Shown here: positions 51,635 through 63,724 of the stretch, in pieces
How the letters are laid out: every line of letters begins with the position of its first letter
Numbering within the stretch: position 1 is the stretch's first letter
Source: Argentina anserina
Lineage: Eukaryota > Streptophyta > Magnoliopsida > Rosales > Rosaceae
Direction: 5' to 3'
Length of the DNA stretch: 64,000 nt
Assembly (NCBI RefSeq): GCF_933775445.1
Contig: NC_065872.1
Location: forward strand, 62,001-126,000
Made by a program: the position numbers and the translations under genes
Notes under the pieces: generated by a model
Database searches by the model: none
Told to the model about the DNA's origin: nothing
What the model saw: the letters and a program-made list of their open reading frames with translations, nothing else

Positions 51635-52008
51635 GAGGCTCGATCCAAGACGGACATTCGCACAGCCTCAAAGTGCAGATGTCTCAGTTTTTTCCACGAT
51701 CACACGCCGGCGACAATGTTTCTATTGCATGAGCAACTATAAATGCATCTTAGACGTTGTTACCATGAAGATGAAGGCCCAAGGAGAGCAGGTTTGAAGT
51801 TTCTGGGCAGTTGTCTCACTTGAAACTGCTGGTTCGTTGGAATAGATCAAAAACCAGTCGGCGACGGCTCCACTGGCAAAAAGAAGCTCCAAGTAGAGGC
51901 TTGGACTCCGTACACCAGCAGAAGCTACGTTGCCAGCGCGTGATCGTCGAAAAAACTGAGACATCCGCACTTTAAGGGTTGTGCGAACATCCTCTTGTGA
52001 TCCCCCTG
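51635..52008. mobile_element. MITE of about 370 bp in a (TA)n tract
   Basis: The ends are inverted over 70 bp or more: the left has ggacattcgcacagcctcaa ... gatgtctcagttttttccac, and the right reads, reverse complemented, ggatgttcgcacaaccctta ... gatgtctcagttttttcgac. Both sides are flanked by tatata tracts, so the target duplication cannot be separated from the (TA)n. The inner 77-codon open frame is a by-product of the inverted arms. Confidence 0.82.
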
Positions 52009-52476
52009 TATTATATATATATATATACTGTTATAACAAAAACAGATTTGGTCGAACAAAATTCTTGTAAAAATACATTAATAACCGTAAACTATAATTT
52101 TAATAAAAAAATTTAATATATAAAGGATATAATAGTAAAAGTCAAATTAATAAGATTCAAATATTCAAAAAAAAAAGGATCATGAAGTTATCATGGAGAT
52201 CTAACTACTCCTTATAATAACTACACTTCACATTTAATTTTCCAAAAAACAGGTTTCCCATATACGTTTGTGTGTGGACTGATGCTATGTAAGGGTTGAC
52301 AATGGGCCGGGTCGGGCCCATTACTATCGGGCTCGGGCCAAGGCCATGTTTTGACGATTTTTTTCAATTTTTAGGGCCGGGCCGGACTTACTATTAAAAT
52401 CGAGGCCCACGGGCTACTACAGGCCAGGACGTGCTCATTATATTTATGTGTAATATATAATTTTTATAAAAAATAA

Positions 52477-52512
<36 letters not shown>

Positions 52513-53619
52513 AGAAAAAAATCTAGTTTGGGGTGCAGGAGGCACACAACACCACCTGCAAACCTCTCCAGAGACTTTCTCCGTAGGAAATGGCATGTGT
52601 CGGAGTTTTTTTCTTCAACCATATTTGGAGAAAGAACCCCAAATAGAGAGGATAGAGTTTAGAACCCAATTCCCGCCCCACTCCCTAAGTGAATCTCGTT
52701 GTTAAGACATATAGGGCGAGTTTGACATTGAGGTGATTAATATAAAATCAGTTTTAGCTGTATTGTGAGAATAATCAATTACAACTGTGTCGTGAGAATA
52801 ATTTTCAAAGTAGTGTTTAAGTGTTTGGTGAATATTAGTATAAAAATGTGGTGAGTTTACATAATGATATTAAATTAAAAATAGAATTACTTGTGTTTTC
52901 TTGAGGAATACAAACATTTTTCTTGAATAGGAGGAATACTATATTTATTACATTATAATTTTTTCTCGAAATATTTAGGAAATTACTCTGGTGTAGCCAC
53001 TGTTAAAGTGATTTGTTAACAGGGAGATTTGTTCAAAGGCTTAATTGGCATGCAGTCATATAGATTTGGTGACTATGATGGTGAAGAAATATTGGGCGAA
53101 ATCACTTAGGCGAGTGGTAGCCGAAAATCGCTTTCAAATATTACCCTGGTATATGTGTTAATCATATTAAAGTTTGGCTAAAGGCCAAGTGCAATTAAAC
53201 TTGGATAGGGTTGTTCATGGGTTCGATTTCACCTTTTTTTTTTCATTCATATTTATTTCTCCTCTTTCCTAATTCTTTCCATGTTCTATTTTTTTCTCTA
53301 TTCTTATATTTTACAACTATGTCTAATATTTTCTATTAACAAATCTATATTTATTTCTACTCTTTGCCCATTTTCTCACTATTTCTCTTTAATTACAACA
53401 TATTATTTACAAATTCTATAGATATTTTAATTTTCTATCAAAAAAAGAAATTTTATGCATAAAACCAGCCATACATATTCTCTATTCCTTGTTTCGCCAT
53501 TGTATTTATTACCAGTATAAATATATGACTTGTGGAATATTGAATGTGATTATCGATCTGTAATCTGTGTATCAATTAAACATGTTAATTTGCTTGTTCG
53601 TTTAGGAAAATAAAGATAG
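52009..53619. other. Intergenic DNA; GC-rich gggccgg cluster
   Basis: About 52290-52430 holds clustered gggccgggtcggg, gggctcgggcc and gggccgggccgg motifs in an AT-rich setting, resembling one subterminal end of a hAT-like element, but the matching end was not found. A (TA)n tract lies at about 52481-52509. No gene supported. Confidence 0.4.
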
Positions 53620-53624
53620 ACAAC

Positions 53625-53831
53625 TAAAGAAGGTAACACAAGGAAATAGTTTGAATATGAATGATGTATTGAACTGCTAGTTTTTACAACTGAATTATAT
53701 TTGCAGCTACAATGGAAACAATTATATATAGACTAACAAAGCAAACAGCACTAAGAAAAGAAACTACACTAAGTAAGCACTAGCTAAGAAAAGATAGCAC
53801 TAACAATAGCACTAAGTAGACAACACTAACA
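53625..53831 (-). repeat. 3' LTR of the Copia element
   Basis: 207 bp. On the minus strand it begins tgttagtg after the polypurine tract. The outer end is ...cttcttta where the other LTR has ...cttcttca, so the terminal CA is mutated. Confidence 0.9.
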
Positions 53832-53841
53832 ATACTCCCCC

Positions 53842-56800
53842 TCAAGCTGGATCGAGAGAATGTTTCGAACCAAGCTTGAACAATAGACGATGAAACTGAG
53901 CAGTAGGCAACATTTTGGTGAACACATCGGCTAGTTGATCAGAAGAACGCACAAACGAAGTGGTCAGAATTTTGCTTTGGACTTGATTTCGAATGAAATG
54001 ACAATCCACTTCGATATGCTTGGTGCGTTCGTGAAAGACAGGGTTCGCAGCTATGTGCATTACTGCTTGATTGTCACAGTGTAAAGTGATAGGATTCTTG
54101 CACTTGACACCAAGATCTTGAAGAAGAGCCTTCAGCCATATCAATTCACATGCAGTAGAGGCCATTGCCCTATACTCAGCTTCTGCACTTGATCTTGCCA
54201 CCACTGACTGTTTTTTACTCTTCCATGTGACTAAGTTTCCACCTACAAATGTGCAGAAACCAGTCGTAGACTTTCGATCAAGGGTGTTGCCTGCCCAATC
54301 AGAGTCAGAAAAACCTTCCAAAACAAAATGACCATTATTTTTCATAAACACTCCCTTAGTCACTGTGCCCTTGAGATACCTTAGAATTCGTTTGACCAAA
54401 TGCATGTGTGTAGATGTAGGAGCATGCATGAACTGACTCACCAAGCTAACAACATATGAAATATCTGGTCGTGTAATTGTGAGGTATATGAGTTTACCAA
54501 CCAATCTTTGATATTCTGAGATGTGAGGGAGAGGATCACCTGATGCTTTAATATCAAATTTGCTTGGAAGAGGGGTAGGAGTTGAACTGCTAGCCTTCAT
54601 GTTAGCTTCTTCTAGTTGCTCAACAATATATTTCCTCTGATTGAGAAAAAAGCCAAAGGGTGATTGATCCATTTCAATTCCTAAAAAGTACCTCAGTGCA
54701 CCAAGATCATTAATGGCAAACTTGGTATGCAAGGTACCTTTAAGAGACTGAATTTCTTCATCACTGTCACCAGTGATAATTAAATCATCCACATAGACGA
54801 GAACAATGAGTCTTCCAAAAGTACCACTTCTGACAAACATAGATGAATCAGCCATGCTCCTTTTAAAACCACATTCACGAAGCACAGAGCTGAGCTTAGA
54901 ATACCAAGCTCTTGGGGATTGTTTAAGACCATATATAGCCTTATGCAATTTGCACACAACCCCAGCTTCATTTGCTTGATGATGCCCTGGAGGCAGGCGC
55001 ATATACACATCTTCTAATTCTCCATGCAAAAATGCATTCTTAACATCCATTTGAAACAAGGACCAATCAGAATTGACAGCCACATATAACAATACACGAA
55101 CAATGTTCATTTTAGCAACTGGTGCAAATGTTTCCTTATAATCAACTCCAAACGTTTGAGTAAAACCACGAGCTACTAACCTTGCCTTGTGTCTCTCAAT
55201 TCTGCCATCTGAATGAAACTTGATTTTGTAGATCCATCTGGCTACTTTGTGGCCTTTTGGCAATTGAACAATGTTCCAAGTATTATTTTCATGGAGTGCT
55301 CAAAGTTCATCTTGCATAGCCTTTGTCCACACTGGTGACTGATTGGTCTCTTCAAATGATCTAGGCTCAGTGGTGTCACACAACTTGTTAAGAAAAACTG
55401 AATGGTGAGCTGACACATTGTTTAGAGTAGCAATATTACCAAGAGTATGTAGAGAAGTGGGAGTTTCAAAACCAAATCTCACATTTGGTTTCCTAGTTCA
55501 ACTAGGATACCTTCTTTCTGGTGGATCTGCCACATTGTTCTCGACGTCAGGCTCAATGACTGCAACTGGATCAGGTTCAACATCTTCAGGTTGATTAACT
55601 ACAACATCCTCAATGACCTCATCAACATCATGAACAGCTGAAGAGAGTTGATCAATGTAGTGATCATCATTTGGAGCTACAGTGTGAGGGACATGAACCA
55701 CACTAGGTATAACTGGCTGAGGAGCTGCAGATTCAAATAGCTCCCCCTGAAGATCATTATCTTTAACATGAAAGAATGGTTATGTTTCATTAAATCTCAC
55801 ATCTCTAGAGACAAACAACTTCCTTGATTGAGAATCATAACACTTGTATCCCTTCTGTGATGAGGAGTAGCCAAGAAAAACACACTTGATGGCTCTTGGA
55901 TCTAACTTGTCTTGATTCTTGGCATGAGTGTGAACATAACACACACAATCAAAAACTTTGAGATGATCAATGTTTATTTTTCTTCCTTTGAGAACCTCAA
56001 ATGGTGATTGGAAGTTAAGAACTCGACTAGGAAGTCGATTAATGAGATATGCAGCTGTGTGAATTGCTTGAGACCAGTATTTTTTAGGAACATGAGCATG
56101 AAGCATAAGAGCTCTAGTCTTCTCCAACAAATCTCAATTTTTTCTTTCTGAAAGACCATTTTGTTGAGGTGTACCTACACAACTTGTTTGATGGAGAATG
56201 TCTTGTGAACTTAAGTAATTTTGCATGACTTTGGATGTGTATTCAGTCCCATTGTCGGATCTTAATATGCAAATATTTGAAGAAAAATGAGTTTTGACCA
56301 GATTATGAAAGTCTTGGAAAGATGGAAATACTTCACTCTTTGATTTTAGGAGATACAAAAACGTAGTTCTTGTAAAATCATCGATAAAAGTTACATAAAA
56401 TCGATAGCCATCAAAAGACTCTACCCTTGCAGGTCCCCAAACATCCATGTGAACTAACTCAAAAGCTCGAGATGTTTTTAAACTAGAACTAGGAAAAGAC
56501 AATCTGGTAGATTTGGACTTATGACAAGTCTCACATTCATGAGTGATTTTATAAGAATTAAGAAACAGAAATGACATGACATTTGATGAAGGGTGAGCTA
56601 ATCTCATGTGCCACAGATTTGGAAGAGGAATGAGGCTTGTATCTGCAACAAGACTTTGATGAAAACTTGAAGAAGCTGAAATGTAGTAAATGCCATTTAG
56701 GAAAAACCCTTTACCAATCTTCTGTTTTGAAATACGATCCTGAAACACAACACTATTAGTTGAGAAAAAAACATGACAATCAAGAACATGAGTGATTTTT

Positions 56801-58161
56801 CCAACTGAGAGTAGTTTGAATGGGAATGAGGGAACAATCATGACATATGAGTACTTATGATTAGAGAAAAGCTTAAGTCTACCATTTCCTAAGATTGGAA
56901 CTTTCTTTCCATTTGCAACTGACACATGTGAGGGAGATTTGAAAGTGTGAAAATCTTCTAAATGGGATGCATCATTAGACATGATCTGATGCACCACCAC
57001 AATCCAAAAGTCATTATTTTTGCACAAATCTAAGGCAGTGGAAATTGCACAAATGATACCTGGAATCTCCTCTTGCCCTGCAATATTTGAATCAGCAAGA
57101 TAACCTGCAAACTTGCCAAGCATGGCAGTAGTCCCCTCACTGTCACAGTTGCATTGTCTCTGTTGAATAAAAGCTGCAAACTCATTGATGAGATTGATGG
57201 GATTTGTAGTGAAGTTGTTGAGATCTTGTGAGTTAGAAGAGCTGCAACTTGCTTGATTAGCCTTAGGAGTATAGACAGGTCTAAACTGTCCCCTCGAGCT
57301 TTCATGAAACTTGTTCTTCAACTCAGGATGAAGAATCCAGCAAGTTTCCTTCACATGACCTACTACAGTCCTTTCAATCTTTTCACAGTGTGTGCATTTC
57401 AGATTTGGGCGTCTGCCTCGATATGGTCTGTTGTTGCTAGCAAAAGCTCTAGCATCAGCAGCCCTCTCCTCTCTTTCAACAACAACAACTTCAGCATTTG
57501 TCATCACCTTCCTTCTTGTCTCTTCTCTTTGAATGGTGGTTCTCACTTTGAGAAGAGTAGGCAGCTCTGGTGACATGAGAAGATGACTCTTGATATCCTC
57601 ATATTTAGCTCCAAGGTTAGCAAGAAGCTCAAATATTTTATCTTCCTCTTGTCTCTTCAAAAGTATAGCTCTCTCAGTGGTAAAGGGCCTGTAGATCTCG
57701 AGCTCATTCCATTTTGCAGTTAATTTGCCAAGTTATTCAGTGAAGGTTAGATTACCTTGTCGAAGATCAGCCAGCTCCCTCTTGATTTGGAACACTCTAG
57801 CACTGTTGTTTAGATCTCCATACATGCCCTTGATTGCATTCCACATGTCAAGAGCACTTTCTGAGTATTGAAAGATTGATTGCAGCCTTGGTTCCATGGA
57901 GTTGATGATCCATGACCTGACCAGTTGATCTTGAGAAAGCCAAGCATCATACTCAACATCTGAAGTAATGGGCTTATTTGCTTCCTCGTTAATGTAATTT
58001 GTCATCTGCCTTCCTCATATAGCCAAAGTCATGGCATTGACCGATTGAATGTAATTGAACTCATTGAGCAAGGTGGAGGTGAGACGAGATGATGTGTTGG
58101 AGTCAATGACATCTTTGGAATCATATGAAGAGTTTCCTGCAAGCTTATTCCCTCCGGCCAT
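53842..58161 (-). pseudogene. Copia gag-pol polyprotein with six premature stops
   Basis: One frame runs from ATG 58161 (MAGGNKLAGNSSY) to the TGA at 53842-53844. Six in-frame stops interrupt it, near 58015 and at 57733, 56134, 55780, 55498 and 55300 (low coordinate of each codon), with no net frameshift between those segments. Visible domains in order: gag; zinc knuckle C-x2-C ... GHVKETC; protease region where the expected D-S-G triad is missing (WIVVVHQIMSND); integrase zinc finger (LWHMRLAHPSS ... CETCHKSK); integrase core Asp-Asp-Glu (ELVHMDVWGPA, SDNGTEYTS, PQQNGLSERKN); reverse transcriptase (YVDD in VLVYVDDLIITG); RNase H (STTGFCTFVGG, SSAEAEYRAMA). Cannot yield an active product. Confidence 0.93.
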
Positions 58162-58236
58162 GATGAAATGATAATGAAGATGAAATGAAAATCAGAAACA
58201 GAAGCAGGTCCTATGAGGATCACCGCTCTGATACCA

Positions 58237-58515
58237 TGAAGAAGGTAACACAAGAAAATAGTTTGAATATGAATGATGTATTGAACTGCTAGTTTTTACA
58301 ACTGAATTATATTTGCAGATACAATGGAAACAACTATATATAGACTAGCAAAGCAAACAGCACTAAGAAAAGAAACTACACTAAGTAAGCACTAGCTAAG
58401 AAAAGATAACACTAACAATAGCACTAAGAAAAGAAGCTGCTGCACTAAGTAAGCACTAAGAAAAGATAGCACTAACAATAACACTAACAATAGCACTAAG
58501 TAGACAGCACTAACA
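58237..58515 (-). repeat. 5' LTR of the Copia element, lengthened by internal duplication
   Basis: 279 bp, next to the primer-binding site. Compared with the 207-bp 3' LTR it has extra copies of the gcactaag/aagaaaagata/cactaaca motifs near 58425-58500, which explains the 72-bp difference. Outside that block I count only about six substitutions between the LTRs. Confidence 0.9.
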
Positions 58516-58520
58516 ATAAC

Positions 58521-58915
58521 AACAAACTCAATACGTCCAACACCAGTAGTATGAACGTGTCGTGAGGGTTGGTATCCATCGGTTTCCAGCCAACCTAATT
58601 ATTCGGTCAAATATATCGACATAGAACACCACTAGTCTAAAAAAAATCACATACGAAAAGCTCTCTCTCTCTCTCTCTCGCGTATATAACTAATACAAGA
58701 TCCAGCCATCCAGGGAGAGAACAAATTAACCAACATTAATTAATATGAGAATTTGCAGAATTTTCTTCATAATTTCATTAATTACCAAGCAGAGGATTAC
58801 AAATTCATGGAGATGAAATTACTAGCTAGCTGCCTAACTAGCGTACCACAAGCAACTTACACAATTAACATATGCTGATTTGCGCATGACTTTTATAGCT
58901 AGGAACAGTTTCAAG
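58521..58915. other. Spacer between Copia element and next gene
   Basis: Contains a short (CT)n at about 58661-58679 and the probable 3' UTR of the next gene. Nothing else recognised. Confidence 0.5.
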
Positions 58916-59389
58916 CTAGGCAGCACCAGAAATGCAGCATGATGAGAACAACGATGATCTATGGCTCCTAAATCGGACAAGTGGCTTTGCCCCTCGATGA
59001 TCGACAAAGGTTGTCATCTGCTGGTTGTTCTCATGGTAATAATTAGTGCCCCGATCTAGCTCCTCCGCGACTCCAAATGAATAGCCTCCATCATGATCAC
59101 CAACTACAGAAACAGATTTGTGTCGTCTGTGGTGAAGATGATGATGATCAGTTGTAGCATTCTGTAGGATATTAACAGCAGGTGGTGTGATGTAGAGGTA
59201 ATTGGCTTGAGTAGCGCTTCCATGCACAGCTGCTGCGGCGCTACTACTAGTATATTGATGACTGTGAGCAACGTCGTCGTCGTCTTCGACGAAGAAGTAC
59301 GGGGTTTGAATTGATTGACTCCTCCTGTGTTGCTGCCGGCTTCTGTTCTTCTTAATGGCCTTGTACACCAATGGGATCAGACCCTCCAT
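58916..59389 (-). CDS. Small His-rich plant protein (MEGLIP family), unknown function
   Basis: A single-exon frame of 157 residues starts MEGLIPLVYKAIKKNRSR, an N-terminus I recall from small plant proteins of unknown function that respond to hypoxia or other stress (members near At1g05575 and At2g31945). The rest is low complexity: Ser/Ala run, acidic run (EDDDDVAHSH), His-rich block (DHHHLHHRRH), and a conserved-looking C-terminal FRSHRSSLFSSCCISG. No signal peptide or membrane segment. The family assignment rests on memory of the N-terminus only; no function should be inferred. Confidence 0.72.
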   Translation of the reverse strand: MEGLIPLVYKAIKKNRSRQQHRRSQSIQTPYFFVEDDDDVAHSHQYTSSSAAAAVHGSATQANYLYITPPAVNILQNATTDHHHLHHRRHKSVSVVGDHDGGYSFGVAEELDRGTNYYHENNQQMTTFVDHRGAKPLVRFRSHRSSLFSSCCISGAA

Positions 59390-60607
59390 ATCTTTATCTT
59401 CTATATCTAGCTATCAGATTCCAGAATCGATCACCTGCCAATGTTAGGCTGCTAGATCAAGCTTCTTATGTGCGTACGTACGCGATCGATTTATATATAT
59501 GAAGCACTCCGCTCGATCAAACCATTAATGCAACAAGCAAGTAGCACCCCCTTCCTACTCGAGCAAGCCGATGATGTCTCTCTCTCTGTTAAGACGTTGG
59601 ACTAGGGATTTGGTTATTTGTGATGGTTAAATCGTCATGCTTCCATTTCTTGCATTATATTAATTATTTGATTGCAAGAACTGACGATAGCTAGGGGCGG
59701 GCCTGGAATTAGTCAGTCCAACTCGTCATTTAGCTAGTTATTGACTAACAGGCCAATCGTAACCGAATGCCATGTTGTCATGTACATCCATTATTGGCCA
59801 ACTTTTCGATAAGAATAGAAGACTAATATTATTAAAGGCTCGTTGGGGGCGACTTTTATTCCCTAGTTTTAGTGATCACACTCAGTATCTCACAAAATAT
59901 TAGTAGTCTGTGTGCTGCTATATATAACAATTTGAACAAGCAACCATATAAAAATAAAACGCATCATCATCGTTATCGTTATAATTGCTTTATGCCTTTA
60001 TGTATTCGGCAGAGATTAAAAAGCATATCTGTGTTTTGCTGACTTGGTCAACCAGTCAAGATTAGCTTAGGATTGTCCACCTATTTGCCAATGGCATATT
60101 ACTGTGTCCTATCTCCTGTGTTATGGTCAATGACTACATCAAACATACTAACATCCATGCAAGTGCAAGTGATATATAAATCTATCCCTTTTGTTACTCA
60201 AAGAGAAATGAAAACTGTATATATCGAAGTATGAACTCTGAACATGCAGCAATGATAAGTCAGCAAGGAGATCAGCCGGCAAGACAGGGTTCTTTTAAAC
60301 CTATTGCACGTTTCGATCATTTAAAAATATCGCTAGGAATGTCACTGAATTCAATGTGCCGTAGCAGCCTGAGACCGGGCATATAATTATGCATAAGCAT
60401 CACCCCAAGATTAAATTTACCAACAAAATATATGCTCTTTCCAATTACGAAAAGAGAAGTGAATTGGCCACCTCCCTCGCTATCACTCTACAAAATCATG
60501 CAATCTGATCCATATACTCCATCTAATTCTTTACAAGCAAAAACAAGCTCCCTCTCCCACTCCTGTCTCTCCCTCCCTAAAATGTATGGACAGAGGAAAC
60601 AATAGCT
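59390..60607. other. Intergenic DNA without supported genes
   Basis: Includes the probable promoter of the MEGLIP gene, rich in gcgtacgtacgcgatcgat-type palindromes near 59473-59488. AT-rich otherwise. Confidence 0.45.
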
Positions 60608-63600
60608 TTAATCCAGGTAGAACAGTGTCACAATTTTGCGGAGATTTTTTGCTTCTTGACAAGTTTCCATTAACAATTTACTGTCATGGAATGCAAAGCA
60701 TATTACTTGCTGTACATGTGAAATGATGTCCATATTGCACAACCTGCATTTCAAAATGAGAGACCGAGTAAGAACCCATAACAGAAAACTTGGACTAATT
60801 AGATATATGCATGCCTCGGCTGCTATTATTATAAGGTCACAGTTACGGTATTTTGATAATCAGAATCCTTATAATCTTCCCAAGACTGAGATTGAAGGAG
60901 GAAAAAGAATATAACTCAAATCTGCACTTATGGTCCTCCCATTAAAACTTACAAATGAGAGTTGACAAGAATAAAATATCATTCGCCAATAACAACAGAA
61001 GCAGACAAAAAAGAGAGTGAGAGATAGGTATCTAATGCAAGATAATGCATCATATAAGTATATTTTTCCAGTTTTTAGTAAACCTAGTAAAATAATCTGC
61101 ACCTGAGCAATATAAGTAGATGTAAAGAATAGTATGCGGAATTGCTTGTTGGACAAAATTTTAACTCAACGATCTTGACAAAGTCTGGGTCAAACATTCA
61201 AGCTGACCTACAAGCTAGCATAAGCTTGATCGTGGTAGATGGCAGTGGTGAACTGGTGACTTACAAGCTTAGACATCAAGAGGCTATTTCAGCTTCTGTC
61301 TAGACACAGTTGTTATTTTAAAGGGGAGCATGCTTCAGTAAACACATCTTTTCCCCACCCAGGTCCAAGTCTTTAAGGTGATGCAAAAGAAAATCATAGC
61401 ATTTCACCTCAAAGTGGAGATGCTAAATATTTACTGCTTTCGAGAAATTAATTTCTTATCACATTTTAAATCTTTTTCAGCATGCCACAAAATATAGATG
61501 AGTGCCGCTATAATACTGTATATTGAAACAATAAGAAAAAATAATGACATAAAGCAGAGCTATTATCGACCTGCTGGCTTCTAGCAGCGGTAGATGATCG
61601 TTGTGAGGCTTCTCTATCACATTCTTGACCTGAAAGTTTCATAATATCATCATATACCATGTGTATTAAATTCTGTTCTTATAACGCAAAAGGATTCATC
61701 AATGATCCGGCAGTCACAATCCTAGAACACAAGACCTTCTATAGAGGTCAAAAAAGTTATTACAGACAAGTAGCATAAAATCCAAGAAGGAAAAAACAGA
61801 ACGATACTGAAAATTATGATGCAAAAACCTATTGATAACTGCAATTCTATAAAACTACAAGATAAGTGTCATTAAAGATGAAAAGCTCTTCAGAATTGTT
61901 CCTTCCAAATTCTTACTTTTGATAACAATTCCTGGCTCTCAGGAGGTTGCTTTTTCAAGCTTTGAGGCAAAATTACAGTAAGCAGTTCTGGCTTTTCTGC
62001 TCTCAAAGCGCCCCTGATAACAGCTGCATTAGTACCAGATGCCCCTGATGTATAGATGTGATTTTTCTGCAAAGAAAAGTGCACAAACAAACAAGGGAAC
62101 CAATCATTTATATTCAGCATTTAACTGATAAAGGCCAATATTATCGAACATTTGATATTCTCAGTCAGCACTCATTCTCATTATACAAGTATGTAAAATT
62201 TCACTTATTTACAACTCTTACAGTGATAACCATTGCATAACTAAGTATCTCAATAAGTTCTTGATGCATGAATCCCATATTCCGGGTCCCAAAAAATCCA
62301 ATTGATCTGGGCCCTTGTTGTTGAATGGCTAATAACTCCTGCACATTGTGTTATGCAAAAGAAACAGTAAGCATCAGCAAAAGTTAGACTCAGTAATTCA
62401 AGTTGCTTTCAATCATGAAAGTTAAAGATTGAACAAAGTGACAAACTACACTTAAACATGCATAAATATCCAGGAGATGGGAAACTAAGTAGATGCTGCA
62501 AAATGAATAGCATGATATGAACTGTAACTGCTAAAACTAGAAAGAAAATTACTCCAAAAAGATTATTAAAAAGTATCAAATAAACATTAAGAATGCAGAA
62601 CTGCCTTTAACCAAACTTTTGTTTTTTAAAAGTCACTAGATACTATAGCTCCAGATAAAGCTTTTGGGTAATCACATATTCACATATGACACAATCAAAA
62701 CAGGTCCAAACTAGTATAGAAAACAGAAGATGTCTAAGAATCTCCATTTTATCTAGGATCCTTTATCTAGTGTCCTAAATTTCTTTTTAGCCCCCACATT
62801 ATATGTTTGTTTACTAAGCTCTGGCTGAACCCAAAAATGAAAACAGATGTACGCCAAATTAATTACATTTATTGTCCCTGGAACAATTTCTGTGCTGGAC
62901 TGCTGGACAAGTATTACTTAGTGTTATTGAGAAAGAAATAATGCATTGCTTATGGTTTCAGCTATATTATGTGGTATGCTTGACATTGCAGGAAGATTTG
63001 TCATTTTAAATAAATATCAACTACAAAGTGTAAACATGATGATGAACGGTATATTTGTAATTTCGTCCTATTAAAACAAGTTGATAAATTTTTCTGTGTG
63101 TGTTTATACCTGAATATGTATGTTTGATTGTGTATACAGTGGGATTAACTCATTCTATGTCCTAGAGAAGAAAAATTGTTTGTATAATAAGAAGAAAATA
63201 TCATGTGTATGCACCCATAGACAAATACATTACCTCTTAATGGTTTGTCCACTTGAATTCTTAAAAAACCAACCAAATTTTGAATTCGTAAGATGGAATT
63301 TTGGAATTAAACTCTTTAATATGACTTCTTGTTTGAACAATGTCACAATGCACCTCGAGTATATACTTCATACATATACTTGAGAGCTGTCATGTTTAAA
63401 TTGGCACCAACAATAAAAATTGACAAGGTTTGTTCAAGGAAGCACGCATGAATGCCACAGTGACCACCCATGCTCACAGAGAAAGAGAGAAGGAATGATA
63501 TGAAGCCAAACTGATGAGTACTAACACACCTGCAGATAATCCACATCAGCTGCAGGTCTAAACTCTGAAACCATGACTGATCCCGATCCTTCAACAACAG

Positions 63601-63724
63601 ATTGAGCTTGAGTTGGGATTTGGGTGCCTATATCTTCATCGGATCCAAACATTTGCATGCCACTCTTGTCTTCAGTTGATTGATTATGTATATCTTGATC
63701 TCTTCTCATATGTCCGCAAAGCCA
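60608..63724 (-). CDS. Conserved plant Rossmann-like (DprA/SLOG-like) protein, 5' part missing
   Basis: Five exons can be read: 63530-63724, 62222-62338, 61917-62066, 61571-61629 and 60608-60743, all with GT-AG borders and consistent phase. The stop is TAA at 60608-60610. The first listed exon enters from an acceptor at 63725, so the gene extends upstream, probably beyond the window. Key motifs: RSIGFFGTRNMGFMHQELIE, IYTSGASGTNAAVIRGALRA, ELLTVILPQSLKKQ, LCNMDIISHVQQVICFAFHD and KIVTLFYLD. The order glycine-rich strand, SGA-GTN, VILPQ, then an Asn-containing helix resembles the Rossmann fold of DprA/SLOG proteins, which bind nucleotides or single-stranded DNA. That resemblance is inferred; I do not know a function. 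The catalytic part looks intact. Confidence 0.8.

Larger units (their letters stand above)
53625..58515 (-). mobile_element. Ty1/Copia LTR retrotransposon, decayed
   Basis: A complete but inactive element in reverse orientation: 5' LTR 58237-58515, primer-binding site at about 58225-58236 (tggtatcagagc on the minus strand, matching initiator Met-tRNA), polyprotein 53842-58161, polypurine tract just inside 53832-53845, and 3' LTR 53625-53831. The flanking pentamers are acaac (53620-53624) and ataac (58516-58520), a target duplication with one mismatch. The domain order gag, protease, integrase, reverse transcriptase, RNase H identifies Copia. It is flanked by intergenic DNA and interrupts no visible gene. 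Confidence 0.95.

Noticed and set aside
51737..51970. 77-codon minus-strand frame
   Set aside because: It lies within the MITE at 51635-52008 and is made of its inverted arms.
52290..52430. gggccgg-rich block as a complete hAT element
   Set aside because: Only one end-like region was found; no opposing terminus or target duplication.
53842..55263. The 473-codon RT/RNase H frame as a stand-alone gene
   Set aside because: It is the 3' part of the Copia polyprotein between its LTRs, cut off by a premature stop upstream.
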